64,000 nt of DNA from Hirsutella rhossiliensis (lineage: Eukaryota > Ascomycota > Sordariomycetes > Hypocreales > Ophiocordycipitaceae). Positions 22,801 through 36,200 of this stretch are shown piece after piece. A program made the position numbers and the translations under genes. The notes below the pieces were generated by a model, which was given only the letters and a program-made list of their open reading frames with translations, did no database searches and was not told the origin of the DNA. The stretch is taken from positions 310,001-374,000 of the forward strand of contig NW_025408669.1 in the NCBI RefSeq assembly GCF_020360975.1, read 5' to 3'. Position 1 is the first letter of the stretch. Each line of letters opens with the position of its first letter.

Positions 22801-25223
22801 AGTGTTAACGGGAGGGGTAAAATACCCCTTTTTCGAAGCTAATTTAAGATATCCTTTATAAATAGCTCTCTATTAAACCGTATCTTCTTTATATTATAGC
22901 TAAAGTAGGATTTTATTTAGTTAATAAAGCTCCTAGAAGGTAGACTAGTTATACTTACTTAGGTAGGTCTATAAGAAATATAGGAAAACTATCCTTAAAA
23001 AAGCGTCTATAAAAAACATTACCTTAACGAAGCTTTCTTAGTCCCTAGAGACGTTAGTCTAGTTAACCTAAATTTCCTTATACGGCTAGTTCGGCCGTAA
23101 AGGCATTCGTTTAGAAATTCGTTTCTTAGTCTTTCCTTAGCTATAGTATTTATATTCGACGGTCTTTAGGCCCCTTATTTATACGCCTTATTATTAGCCT
23201 AGCTTATATAAAGCTAAGGGGCCTAGGTAATTAAGTCGTGCGTACTAAAGAAGACCGTCTCCTTAAGCTACTAAAAGAGGGTCCTTAGAACCTACCCTCC
23301 TAGTAGGGAAAGCTAACTTCTTAAGAGATTTATTCCTAAGGATAGGTCGGAATTCTAGAATAAATTAACCGAATTTTTCCTTAATAAGCCTAATAGTCTA
23401 ATTCTTTTAGACTAGCCTTATAGGCTTAGACGTTATATCCTAGAAGATTCTTTTAATTTAAAGAAGGCGGAAGGAAATTAAGCTCGTTAAAAATCGAGGG
23501 TAAAAAGCTACCCTTTTTTATCGAAGAATTCGTATAGACCTATTAAGTAATTTTATCGTGAAATTTACCCTTCTATATCCCTCTATCTATATAGTTAATT
23601 CCTTAGTAATAAGGTATTCCCTTTATACTTTCTTAAAGGACCGGAATTATAAGAGTATATTATAGATATCGAGGGAAGCACCGGAGTTAAGGATAGCTGA
23701 TTTTCGTAGGGGATAATTAGAGGGTCCTAATAGTTAGTCTTACGAATCTATAGGGAAGACGAATGCCGGATTTACTATACTAACGATTTTTCCTTAAATT
23801 TATAGTAGCGGTATTAGTTACTATTTCCTAGTAACCCGAATCTCGTCTATCTTCTTTTATAACGAGGGGTCCTTCTTAAGAGACTATTATATCGTTTCTT
23901 ATAGCCTCTTTAAAGGGTTAAATCCTTTAGGTCGGTTTTCCTCGAAGACCTATTAGTATTATAATAACCGATAGCCTAGTAATTTATAGGCTAAGCAGCT
24001 ATTTCGTCTAGTCTTTCGTTTCTTTAAGGAATCCTCGTCCTAATCTAGAAGGTCTACTTAAAAACCCCCCCTTTTTACCCCTTATTACTAATATTAATAA
24101 GGTTCGATTTTGACTAGTTCCTTGATTTTTTAACTAACGGACTAAAAGGTCTATTAAGGGACTAGTTAGGCCGGACGGACTAACGGGGTCGGGCCTAGAG
24201 TAGTAGGCGGAGCCGGGGCCGGGACTAGGGCAGCCGTTAAAGACGGGGTTAAGGCTCTTAAGGGAGGTAGAGCCGGTAGGGCAACAGCCGTAGTAGCAGC
24301 AGCGGGAACCGTAGTAATAGGGGCTATAGCAGCTATAGGGGCAGTAGGTCGAGCCGTCTAGGTTAAGTGCTAGCTACGAAGGAATAAGACTACTTACTAT
24401 TATACTTAAGTAGCTTCTTTATTTAGTTCCCGGCTAGCTTCTCGAAAGATAGTCGAGTAACTATTACTAATAGGCTTTATTAGTAGAGATATATCCTATA
24501 GCTACTAGCTAGAAAGAGCTTCTATAAAGAAGTATTAGTTAGCTTCCTTAAGGATTTCTTCCTACTTAGCTAGCTACGAAGAAGCTAGTAGGTTCCTAGT
24601 AGAAAAAGCTCCTAGGTATACTATATAGGTCTTCTTAATACGGTTAGTTATATAGCCCCTTAAGGGAGCTATTAAGGTCTCGAGTATTAAAAGCTACTAC
24701 CTAGGGGTCTCTTCCTCTTAAAGATAGATTAGCTTTACGGTACTAATAGATTCTATTATCGCTATACGTATAGTAGTTAGTAGCTTTATCTTATAAAGGT
24801 ACTGCTTTCGATAACTCTCGTAGTCGCCTAAGGTAGTAGAAAAAGCTCTCTACTATATAAAGGTTAGCTCGGAAAAGAGGGTAGCTCCCTCTATAAAGTC
24901 TATTACCCTAGGACGAAGAAGGGGCTCGAGAGGGTCCTACTTATTAAAGAAGACTAAATTATAGATAGGTCTATCTATACGAGCCTATAGCTCCTTTACC
25001 TACTTATCCTAATCTTAGGGCTTCATAAGAATCGGCTTATCGACTATAGGGATAGTAAAGGAGTTATTTTTCGATATCGTTACGGAGAGAGGGGGGTAGA
25101 AAAGTTAGTTAAAAATCGGCTTTTTTAGTAAGAGAGGTAAAAGGGAGCTATAAGGGATATAAGAAAGGTGCCTTTTATAGTAGCCGGAAGGTATAAGAAT
25201 ACTATTCCTCCTAGGCTTATAAC
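19833..25223 (-). pseudogene. R2 gag-pol, RIP-broken
   Basis: This 5.4-kb internal region is in the same order as F3, read right to left: gag about 25170-24100, integrase about 23150-22700, reverse transcriptase about 21950-20800, RNase H about 20630-20290. The catalytic aspartates of the reverse transcriptase are lost (Asp-Asp to Asn-Asn), and Gln/Trp codons have become stops. The C/G-rich gag linker survives at about 24170-24250. Indels against R1, for example around 21365-21480 and 22600-22660, show that these copies belong to somewhat different subfamilies. Confidence 0.87.
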
Positions 25224-25699
25224 TCTCGTAAAGAGAGATATAAGAAGTATATAAAAATATATAAAGGTAAAATTAAAAGTAAGGAGTTAGATAGGTAGGG
25301 TAAAGAGATTTAATTCTTATAAGGTTAGTAATTATAGTAAGGGAATAATTATTATATTACCTTAATTATCCTTCCTTCCTCTATCTAACGCCCCCCTTTA
25401 TACCTATTTAGTATCTAAATTAATAAAGAAGATTATAATTAAAGAAGCTATTAATATCCTTTTAACTACCGAGCTTTTTACTAGTTTTTCCCCTCCTTTC
25501 TAGCCGTTGCTAGTATATCTGTCTTATCTCTCGCTACCTCTATAAGAAGCTATCGCTACTTTTACTTCCCCTCTTACCCCTACCCTCCTTTCTATACCTC
25601 CTTTTAGCTCCTTCCTTAGAACCTATTTTTTAGCTTCCTAGGTCCCTCGTACTAAGGAATATCTCTAAGAACTATAAAATTAAGCTACGCTTCGCGATA
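25224..25699 (-). repeat. 5' LTR of R2 (reversed)
   Basis: 476 bp. The mutated primer binding site (CCTAGGCTTATAAC) precedes it on the element side. Confidence 0.92.
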
Positions 25700-27006
25700 T
25701 CTTCTTAATATATTATTTAAATAAGAGCTTAGAATTAAAAAAGACCCTTAGCTACTATACTAAGGGCTTTACCTTAGAAATAAGCCTCTTACTCTTATAC
25801 CTATTAAAATAAGCTACCTTTACCTACTAAAGTAAATAAGTTCTTTTTTAAAGGGGTCGAAGTAAACCCCTTAGTCCTTAGATTATTTAAATAGGTTAAT
25901 AACTATTACTTCTAGCTACTAAACGTTCTTCTTAGCTAAGGTTAATATTATAAAGATACTAAAGTTATTTATATAAGATAGCTAGTACCCCTTAGCTACT
26001 AATATCCCCCTTATATATAAGAGGAATAAAATAAAGCTAATAAGGGACCCTTAAGGGACCCTTATTACTAAGTTTATAAGGGGCTAGACTTACCCTTTAA
26101 AAGCTAGCTAGATCTTCCTTTTATTAAAGAAGTAGTTTACTAAGCTTATAAGGGCCTTAAGGAGGTTTAGGTCCCTTAAAACCCTTATAAGCTATTCCTT
26201 TAATAAAAAATTAAAGGCGCCTTTTATATTTAATAAGAAGGTATTAGTAATAGCCTTCTTATTAAACTTTTACTTCTTTTAGATATAGTATAAAAGGAGG
26301 AAGGCTATATCTATAGCTAACTATTATTTTTATCCCCTTAGCTATATAAGGTTTAAAAGCCTAGCTATATTTACTAAGTAGCTTAGCTAGGTAGTATATA
26401 GCTTTTTAGGGATCTTTCTTAAGTAGTTAAGTAAACTTATAACCTTATAGGCCTTAAGGATAGTATAGTCTAGCTTATTTTACTTAAGAAGTATAATTCC
26501 TATAGCTTCCTTTTATATATTAAGGTAGTATCCTTAGTTAAATAAGGCTTTATAGGCCCTATTAAAGACTATAAGGATAGCTTTATATATATATTAAGTA
26601 AGGAGGAAGCTAAGAGAGTCTAAGCTAAGGGCTTTCTTATTTAAAGAGCTAAAAATAACCCTCTTAATCTTAGGGTCCTTTAGCTTTAGCTAGTCTTACT
26701 TTATTATACCCTTACTACTTATATAGCTTAGAGGCTCTTTTTTTTCTAGGCTCTAAGGGGGGCTAAGAAGGGGGCTAGGGCTAGGGTCTAAGGTTAGAAA
26801 AAAGGTTATAAGGAAGGCCTTATATTTTTCTATAAAAGGTATTAGCTTTTACCTTTATCCCTTCCTTTATATATAAGATACTAAGAAGGGTAAGGTTAGC
26901 TTTAGCCTTAATATAAGAAAAAGTTATAAAGATATCCTTTCCTATTACTTTTATCGTATATACTATATATATTAATTAACGCTATCGCTTATATTTAATA
27001 GGCGGC
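25700..27006 (-). pseudogene. LINE (non-LTR retrotransposon) reverse transcriptase remnant
   Basis: The minus-strand frame runs with stops mainly at Gln/Trp positions. In order it shows NKKALSLDSLSFLL (about 26640-26600, like the Pro-Gly-Pro-Asp-Gly region), KAYKVISLLNYLRK (about 26450, like the 'RPISLL' box), IKGAFNFLLKE (about 26215, the Asp-x-Lys-x-Ala-Phe box), RVPxGSLISF (about 26050, the Pro-Gln-Gly-Ser box), and QLSYINNFSI (about 25960), where the catalytic Asp-Asp has become Asn-Asn. These are the signature boxes of LINE reverse transcriptases, in the right order. Fungal Tad-like elements are the likely relatives. The 3' part lies at 19179-19356 beyond R2. The 5' end is cut at about 27006 by F2. 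Confidence 0.8.
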
Positions 27007-27025
27007 TATATCTTTTTTTATAATA

Positions 27026-30000
27026 GTTATAAGCCTAGGAGGAAAAGAATTCCTATACATTCCGGCTACTATAAAAGGCACCTTTCTTATATCCCTCGTA
27101 GCTTCCTTTTACCCCTCTTCCTAGAAAAGCCGATTTTTAACCGACTTTTCTACCCCCCCTCTTTTATAACGATATCGAAAAACGACTCCTTTACTATCCC
27201 TATAGTCTATAGGACGATTCTAGTAAAGCCCTAAGATTAAGATAAATAGGTAAAGGAGCTATAGGCTCGTATAGATAGAACTATCTATAATTTAGTCTTC
27301 TTTAATAAGTAGGACCCTCTCGAGCCCTCTCTTTATCTTAGGGCAACGGACTTTATAAAGGGAGCTTCTCTCTTCTCCGAGCTAACCTCTATATAGTAGA
27401 GAGCTTTTTCTACTACCTTAGGCGACTATAAGAGTTACCGAAAGGAATACCTTTATAAGATAAAGCTACTAACTACTACTCGTATAGTAATAACGGAATC
27501 CGTTAGTACTATAAAGCTAATCTCTCTATAAGAGGAAGAGACTCTTAGGTAGTAGCTTTTAAAGCTCGAGACCTTAATAGCTCCCTCGAGGGGCTATATA
27601 ACTAACCGTATTAAGAAGACCTATACGGCCTACCTAGGAGCCTTTTCTACTAAGAACCTACTAGCTTCTTTATAGCTAGCTAAGTAAGAAGAGATCCTTA
27701 AGGAAGCTAACTAATACTTCTTAATAAAAGCTCTTTCTAGCTAGTAGCTATAGGATATATCTCTATTAATAAAGCCTATTAATAACGGTTACTTAACTAT
27801 CTTTTAAGAAGCTAGCTAGGAACTAAATAAAGAAGCTACTTAAGTATAATAGTAAGTAGTCTTATTCCTTTATAGCTAGTACTCGACCTAGACGGCTCGA
27901 TCTACTGCCCCTATAGCTACTAGAGCCCTTATTACTACGGCCCCCGCTACTATTAATATAGCTATTGCTCCTTTAGCTCCTCCTCTCTTAAGAGTATTAA
28001 CACCGTCTTTAACGGCTGCCTTAGGCCGGGCCCTAGCTCCGCTTCTTACTCCGGGCCCGGCCCCGGTCCCGTTAGTTAGACCGGCCCGACTAGTCCCCTA
28101 ATAGACCTTTTAGTCCGTTAGTCGAAAAATTAAGGAACTAGTCGAAATCGAACCTCTTTATTAAAATTAGCAATAAGGGGTAAAAAGGGGGGGTTTTTAA
28201 GTAGACCTTTTAGATTAAGACGAGGATTCCTTAAAGAAATAAAAGACTAAGCGAAACGGCTGCCTAGCCTATAAATCCCTAGACTATCGATTATTATAAT
28301 ACTAGTAGGTCTTTAAGGAAAACCGACCTAAAGGATTTAACCCTTTAAAAAGGCTATAAGAAATAATATAATAGTCTCTTAAGGAGGACCCCTTATTATA
28401 GAAGAAGATAGATAAGATTTTATTTACTAAGAAATAGTAACTAACGCCGCTGCCCTTATTCGAGCTATAAATTTAAGGAAAAATCGTTAGTATAGTAAAT
28501 CTAGTATTCGTCTTCCCTATAAATTAGTAAAACTAATCGGTAGGACCCTCTAACTATCCCCTACGAAAATTAGCTACCCTTAACTTTAGTACTTCCCTCG
28601 ATATCTATAATATACTCTTATAATTCTAGTCCTTTAAGAAGGTATAAAGGGAATACCTTATTACCGGGGAATTAACTTTATAGATAAAGGGATATAGAAA
28701 GGTGAATTTTATAATAAAATTACTTAATAGGTCTATATAAATTCTTCGATAAAAAAGGGTAGCTTTTTGCCCTTAATTTTTAACGAGCTTAATTTCCTTC
28801 CGCTTTCTTTAAAAGGAAGGAATCTTCTAAGAAATAACGTCTAAGCCTATAAGGCTAGTCTAAAAGAATTAGACTATTAGGCTTAACGAGGAGAAATTCG
28901 GTTAATTTATTTTCGAATTCCGACCTATCCTTAGGAAGGAATCTTTTAAGAAGTTAGCTTTCCCTACTTAAAGGAGGGTAGGTGTAAAGGACCCTCTTCT
29001 AGCAGCCGAAGGAGACGGTCTTCTTTAGCACGCACGACTTAGTTACCCGGGCCCCCTAGCTTTATATAAGCTAGGTTAATAGTAGGGCGTACGAATAAGG
29101 GGACTAAAGACCGTCGAATATAAATACTATAGCTAAGGAAAGACTAAGAGACGAATTTCTAGACGAACGCCTTTACGGCCGGACTAGCTATATAAGGAAA
29201 TTTAGGTCGATTAAACCGATATCTCTAAGGACTAAGAAAGCTTTGTTAGAGTAATAGTTTTTATAGACGCTTTTTTAGGGATGGTTTTCCCTTATTTCTT
29301 ATAGACCTACCTAAGTAAGTATAACTAGTCTGCTTTCTAGGACTTTATTAACTAGATAAAATCCTACTTTAGCTATAAGGTAAAGAAGATATAGTTTAAT
29401 AAAGAGCTATTTACGAAGGATATCTTAAATTAGCATCGAAAAAGTAGTATTTTACCCCTCCTATTAGCACCGAATACCTAGGCCTAGAACGGAGGGGCAG
29501 AAAGATTAAGGGGTGCTATAATAGAAAGGGCCTATATAATAAGACTTACTATAAGGCTTTTATATAACCTTTAAAGGGAAGTTATTAAGACCGCCTATTA
29601 CCTTTAGAACCGGACCCTAAGGGACCCTAGGGGACTAAGGGACTATAGGGACCTAGAGACCCTTTTTAAGACCTATAGAATAAACTAGAAATCCCCCTTC
29701 GAGCTCTTTATAAAAAAGAGGGCCTCGCTAGCCTACCTTTATGCCTATAGCTATAAGGTATACGCTATAACTACCGATATATAGCTAAAAAGGAAGAAGA
29801 GAAGAAAGCTTAATCTTAGAGCCTTTATTAGTTACCTCGTTAGTTATAATTCTATAAATATCTTCTAGATCTAGATTCCTCTTCTATAGAAGGTTATTTC
29901 GACTAAGGATATAATTTTCATCGAATCTAGCTTCTTTAATAGAAAAAAGGGATTAATAGCCCCTCTTAGTCTCTTAACGTTAGCTAATTTAAAAGATTTA

Positions 30001-32878
30001 ACTCCCCTATTCCTAATAGTCTTAAGAAGAGGTCCTAGACAAGGAAATAAAAAGAGAAACCGACGTTAAAGTAGTTAAGGATAACGCCGACTTCGAGGAA
30101 GAAGAAAAAGAGGAAGCTACTTTAACGGGGGCATCTATACCCTAAGGAACACATAGCCCGCGCAGCAGAGTCTTTAGTAGGATCCTTGGCAGGATCCTTG
30201 GTAGAGTCTCTAGCTAGCCCTCTTCTTAATTAGATGATCCCTTGGCCCCTGTTCGTCTAGGGAAGAAGGAGGGAAAATTCGGTCTATAAAAGAGGTCTCT
30301 TTTCCTCCTTAGCTAGCAGACAGCATCTTCTTCTATTTAGCATTATCTCCTTCTATTATTATTATCTTCTTCTATATCCTCTTTTACTAATATACCTTTT
30401 TAGCCCTCTTTGCTTTTGCCTTGCCCTGCTTAGTGCTTTCTCGCTTCCTTCGTTCCCCTTAGACCCCCTCGTCCTTTAGTATCTAGCTACTGCTATTGCC
30501 GTTAGCGTGGGTATGTCTTTAGGTGTATGCCGCAGCCACCGTTAAACTACTAGATTAGATAATCTAAATAAAGAAGGAGACTATAGGAAAGCGGTAGAGC
30601 TAGAATACGCCTGCCTCCCTACGCCTCCTCTTATAGAATAAGAAGAAGATCTAGAAGTAGCTTTCTCTATTAGTCTTCCTATCTCGACCCCTAAGGGGGT
30701 AAGAAAGGCACCTCTCTTAAAGGATTACCTAGCAGCCTTTCTATCCCTACTTCGAGAAGTAAAGGAAGGTATAGGGCCCGATATAGTTACTAAAGAAGAC
30801 TAACCTCTCCCTTATTTCGATCGTTTTTCCGACTTCTATCTAACGCCTATAAAAGACGGTTCCTATAGAGCATTTATAGTAGGCCGGCTCTTTAAGCTAT
30901 AGTTATTAGTAAGGAAGGTATATAAAAGAGACCTCCTAGACCTACTAGTAAACTAAAAGCAGCTAGAAAGATATCCTTTTAAAGACTAGTTTTTCTAGGC
31001 CTAGAAAGACTACCTAGCCTTATATAAAGAGATAGGGTCTTTTAAAGAGGTCCTTAAGGAAAAGGTAAGAGGAAAATAGGTCCTTAGCTATAAATAGGTC
31101 TTTATCTATAAGACTAATAAATATAGCTTCCTTTAAAAGTATAAGGCTTAGCTAGTTATCTATAAGAACTAGTAGGAAAAAGGGGATCTTCTTACTAGGG
31201 CAACTACCTTAGTATAGATATCTTTTTAGACCCTTATAGCTATAGTAGTAGAATTCGACCTCGAGCTTAATTAGATAGATATAGTTAACGCCTTTATTAA
31301 CTACTTACTTAAGGAAGAAGAAGTTATCTATATACGCCTTCTACTAAGCTTTTAATAGCTAGGAAAGGTTCTATAGCTTAGGAAAGCTCTATATAGACTA
31401 TAAAGATTACCCCTTCTTTAGTAATAGCTTTTAATAGGTTCCCTTAAAGCCCTAGGCTTTAAGAAAGTCCCTTAAGAACTATATATAATATAAAAGGGTA
31501 AAATTATAGTCTTTTTCTATATCGACGATATTATCTAGGCCTACCTAAAAGAGGAAGAGGCTACTACTAAGGAGGCTATATAAGGCCTATAATAAAGGTA
31601 TAAGATAACTAGGCTAGGGGATCTAAAATAGTTCCTAGGGATATAAATCCTTTAGAATAGGTCCTAACGGACTATCTAGCTTACCTAAGACGCCTATATA
31701 GATAAGGTCGCTTATAAATTCCTCCTTTATTCCTTCGATAAGAAGCTTCCCTCTATATATATATTAAATAAAGAGCTTTTACCTAATCCGTCCTTTTAAG
31801 CTAAGGAGTAAGAGAAATACTAATATTAATAGAAGGTAGGCTCCTTACTTTCTTTTAGCTATTTCTACTAAACCGGATATCTCTTTTACGGTCTCCTAGC
31901 TAGCTAGGCATAATTAGAATCCTAGCCCTAGGCACTAAGAAGTAGTAGACTAAGTAATCCTTTATCTCTATTTAATAAGATTATATAGTCTACGCTTAAG
32001 AGGGTAGGGAAGGAAATTAGCTACTAAAATCTTCCTTTATTTAAGTAATTCGTCCTTTATAGATAATTCCTTAGATAGAAAGAGCTTATAAGGGTATATT
32101 ATATCCCTTTTTAGAGGAACTATTACTTAGAGAGCTTTAAAGTAAGCTACCGTTATAACTTTTAGTATAGAGGTAGAGCTATTAGCTCTTTTAAAAGCGT
32201 TAAAAGAAGCTATTTTCCTTAGCTAGCTACTAATATCTCTATAACTATAAATTCCGACCCCGTTAGCTATAAAATATAATAATATATAGACTATACGAAT
32301 TCTTATAAAGGAAAATAGTAAGCTATTAACCTAGCTACGGTATATTAATATCTATTAGTATTAGTTATACTAAGAGGTCTAAAGGGGACTTATTTCTATT
32401 TATTAGGTCTTAATAGTGTCGATAAAAGCTAACGGTCTTATAAATCCCTTACTAAAGTAGAAGCTAGCTATCTTTTTATACTAAATTAGGCTAAAAGACG
32501 TTTAAGAAAAGCTATCCTTAGAAGCCCGCTTTAAGAGTCTATAAGAGGAGCTAATAGTATATAGGAGAAAGGAGAGTACTATAGCTAAAGAGAGGAATTA
32601 GGACTTATCTTAAAGGAGGGCCCTTAGCTTAATTAGGACTTATTCTTCTTAAAGGCCCCCTTTTTAGGGACCTATCCTTAGAGAAGCCCCTCTTTCTTAT
32701 AGGACTTAATTTCCTCCTTAAGGCCCCTTTTCCTAAAGTAGGTCTAAAAGAGCCTAGGGCTAAAACCTAGATTTCTTAAGTAAAGGATAAGTATAAACTA
32801 AGACTTCCTCTATACGCTTACCGGCCTAGGTATTTAGCTTTACCCTTTCTATAAGGGCAGGCTATAGCTAAGGGGGTA
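27026..32878 (+). pseudogene. F2 gag-pol, RIP-broken
   Basis: The region begins with the primer binding site GTTATAAGCC. Gag covers about 27190-28200 with the C/G-rich linker at about 28015-28080, the integrase core about 29150-29560, reverse transcriptase about 31200-31990 and RNase H about 32110-32420. The reverse transcriptase box still reads Tyr-Ile-Asp-Asp near 31520. The frame is destroyed elsewhere by RIP stops. It ends in the purine tract AAGGGGG before the LTR. Comparison with F3 is straightforward apart from the insertion at 30121-30546. Confidence 0.87.
30121..30546. mobile_element. RIP-free 425-bp insertion with inverted ends (solo LTR or MITE-like)
   Basis: Other Copia-B copies are continuous here (GAAGCTACTAGATTAG). 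In F2 the sequence is split by about 425 bp flanked by CTACT (30117-30121 and 30547-30551). The ends TTTAACGG and CCGTTAAA are perfect inverted repeats. CA and TG are frequent, unlike in the host element, so it arrived later or escaped RIP. It contains a TATA-like CTATAAAAG near 30286, then a CT-rich stretch with ATTATT repeats, and a doubled GGATCCTTGG near 30180-30205. Promoter plus 5-bp duplication suggest a solo LTR; the inverted ends would also suit a non-autonomous DNA transposon (4-bp duplication CTAC). Confidence 0.8.
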
Positions 32879-33263
32879 TATCGCGAGGCGTAGCCTAATT
32901 TCGTAGTTCTTAGAGATATCCCTTAGTATAAGGGACCTAGGAAGCTAAAAAATAGGTTTTAAGGAAGGAGCTAAAAAGAGGTATAGAGAGGAGGGTAGGG
33001 GTAAGAGGGGAAGTAAAAGTAGCGATAGCTTCTTATAGAGGTAGTAAGAGATAAGACGGATATATCGGCAATAGCTAGAAAGGAGGGGAAAAACTAGTAA
33101 AAAGCTTAGTAGTTAAAGGGATATTAGTAGCTTCTTTAAGTAGGATCTTCTTTATTAATTAAGTTACTAGATAGGTATAAAGAGGGGCGTTAGATAGAGG
33201 AAAGAAGGATAATTAAGGCAATATAATAATTACTCCCTTACCTTTATTACTACTTGCGCGAGA
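32879..33263 (+). repeat. 3' LTR of F2 with internal deletion
   Basis: It starts TATCGCGAGG and follows the family to about 33253, then jumps to GCGCGAGA, as if about 90-100 bp before the LTR end were lost. Alternatively the LTR is truncated here and the GCGAGA is chance. Confidence 0.75.
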
Positions 33264-36200
33264 ATTAATAATACTCTTTTAAACGGCTCGATACTAAAAG
33301 GGGACCCTAATTAAAAGAAAACTAAATAGAATACTATTAAAGATAAGATATAGCCTAGACCCTACCTAGAATACTTAATAGGAAAATCCTTAAGTATATA
33401 AAAAGGAAAGCGGCTAATATAAGAAAGACTTAAAGTACTTTATAAATATTTTAAGGGCTTTTTTATAGAAGTAGAAATCCGGATCTTCGATAGTATTCTA
33501 TTTAATAAAGAAGTAGTATTATCCTAAGACTTTATAGAAAGAGGTAAAGTCGACCTAGCTATAGCCCCCCTATAGGTTATTAAGATAATAGAATATAAGG
33601 TATAGTAAGTAGCCTTAATCTTAATCCTAAAAGCGATAGAGTAGAAAGTTATTAATATCCTTAAAATTAAACTAAAAATAAGAGCCCTTAAAGAAGGGAA
33701 CGGGCCCTATAAGAACCCCTTTTTCCTAGTAGTAAAGAAAGATAGTAGACTATACTTTATTAATTCTACTATATATATAAATACTATTATACTAAGAGAT
33801 ATAAACCTACTACCGAATATAGATAAGTTTAGTAACTACTTCTTAATATATAAGATCCTTTCCTTCTTAGACCTTTTTTTAGGCTATAATTAGTTCCCTC
33901 TTAATATTAAAAGCTATAACTTAATAATATTCGCGATACTTATTAGCCTTTTATATATATATATATACTCCCTTAAAAGGCTATAAACTTAGTCGGCTAA
34001 TTTATAAGGATAATATAAAGAATCTTATAAGACCTTATACTAAATATCTATAGGAATTTCCTTAATAATATAGGTATTAAGGGGCCCGATATAACGTATA
34101 ATATTAAAGAGGTAGCGCTAGGAGTAAGGAGATTTATCTTTAAATACCTTATTAACCTCGATAAAGTCCTAGTTAACGTTAAACTCTTTAGTTATACGAT
34201 TATAGGAGCTAAATTAAAATTCTACTAATAAGTAACTAAAGTTATTAGTTATATTTATAGAATAAATAAAAGGTGCCTTATAAAAGCTAAAGTTATTAAA
34301 ATTAAGGAATAAATAAAATACCTTAATATAATATATATTAGAGCTTTCCTTAGTATCGTAGGATACTATTAAATCTAAATTAAATAGTTCGCTATCTTAG
34401 TAAAACCCTTTATAGACCTATTAAAGAAAGAAGTCTATAAAGAATAAGGAGATAAATAAGTAAAAGCGATAGCTACCCTTAAGGAAGCTATTACTAATTT
34501 AGTCTTTTTAGTATCCCTTAACGTTAGCCTAAGAAGAGGAGATATTATTCTAATATATAATACTAGTCTACTTAGCTAGGGGGTAATCTTAATATAAATC
34601 GTCGATAGAAAGAGGCGCCCTATAAGGTTTAAAAGTAAAACGTAGTTATTAGTAGAAACTAAATATAATATAATAAAGAGGGAGTATAAGGCTATATTAA
34701 CTACGCTTAAGAGACTAAGAATATACCTATATAGCGTAAATTTTATCCTAGAAACTAACGTATAGGTCTTAGTCGATTAACTAAAAGGTGCCCTTAAAGA
34801 CGTCCCTAAAGCTATAGTAACTTACTAGATAAGCTATATTTTCCTCTTTAACTTTACTATACGATATATTAAAGGTAAGAAGAATAGCGTAGCTAATAGA
34901 CTCTTAAGAAAGCCTAAAGGACCTTTTAATATATTAAATAGGGAAATAAAAGGCGATATTAAAGAATTTATAGACTTTTACTTAAACGTAGTATAAGGGA
35001 CTAAGCTATAAGGGGACTACTTAAAAGAATTAAGGATAATTATAGACTTCCTTTAAACGTTAAAACGGCCGGAGGGCCTTTCTAAATAAGACTATAAGAA
35101 GCTATATTTAAAGAGTTTAAATTTCTATATTAAAGATTAAAAGCTTTAGTAACTCCTTAAGAAAGAGGAAAAGGGACCTATACTAGTTATAGATAACCTA
35201 AAAGAATAGAAAAGGATTATCGTAAAGTACTACGCGTAAATAGGATATAAAGGATAATAAGTTATATATATATTTATAAAGAATAGGTATTAGTAAGCTA
35301 GCCTTTAAAACGATATTTACGGTATAATCTCTTCTTATAAAGAATGCTAATACTTTATAACTAAGAGACCCTAGGAAGTTATAACCGCGACCGCGCCTAG
35401 CTACCTTATAAGTAAGATTTACTTCGATAGCTAGTATATACTATCTAATTATAGGTATTTATACCTTATAGAAGTATAAGACGACCTTACTAGATAGGTA
35501 GAAGTAACCCTAGTTAAGGAAATTACCGTAGGAGCTATAACTAAATTTATACTCTTTATTATTTATAGGTATAGTATAATACTATACGCTATAATCGATA
35601 GAGGGCCTAAAATAAAGAAAGACTTTAAGTATATCTTAGAGGATATAAGTATTAAAGGTATTTAAACTTTAGTATATAATTTAAAAGCAAACGTAGTAGT
35701 AAAATAAGGGCACTAAAGGTTAATAATAGTACTTATAAAAATAGTAAAGAAAAAGGGTAAGTAGATTAAATACCTTAACTAAGTAATCTTTATAGACTAA
35801 ATAGTAGTTAAAGAGTCTTATAGAATATTAGCTTTCTACTTACTATATAGATAGGAACCGGTACTACCTCTTAAGGTAGAATACCTAACTTAGCAACTAA
35901 TTAACTAAGATAAAGTAAAGATAAGAGAAGAATTATTTAAAGTATAAATATAAGTTTTAAAAAGGAAAGAAAAAGATATAAAAGAAGCTAAGAAAAGAGT
36001 AATAAAATATTAAAATCGATTAATAGAAAGGATAGATAAAGCTAATAAGTATATAATAAGGAAAGAAAGCTTATAACCTAAAGACCTTATCTTACTATTC
36101 GATATAAGATAATTAAATAATCTAGGGAGGTAAGCTAAGTATTAGATAAGGTAGAACGGTCCCTTTTAAGTAGTATCGCGTTTAAAGTAGTTTAAGGTAT

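Larger units (their letters stand above)
19357..25699 (-). mobile_element. Copia-B copy R2: complete, reversed, nested in a LINE
   Basis: R2 is a 6343-bp element with two 476-bp LTRs. The flanks TTTTC (19352-19356) and TCTTC (25700-25704) fit a 5-bp target duplication with one mismatch. The LINE reading continues across it, which confirms the insertion. It is heavily RIP-mutated: on the minus strand the reverse transcriptase box near 21187-21206 now reads Tyr-Val-Asn-Asn. Confidence 0.92.
27007..33263 (+). mobile_element. Copia-B copy F2, lacking most of its 5' LTR
   Basis: This forward copy keeps only about 19 bp of the 5' LTR (27007-27025, next to the LINE), the whole internal region, and a 3' LTR with an internal deletion. 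A 425-bp RIP-free insertion interrupts it at 30121-30546. No target duplication can be identified because the left end is missing. Confidence 0.88.
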
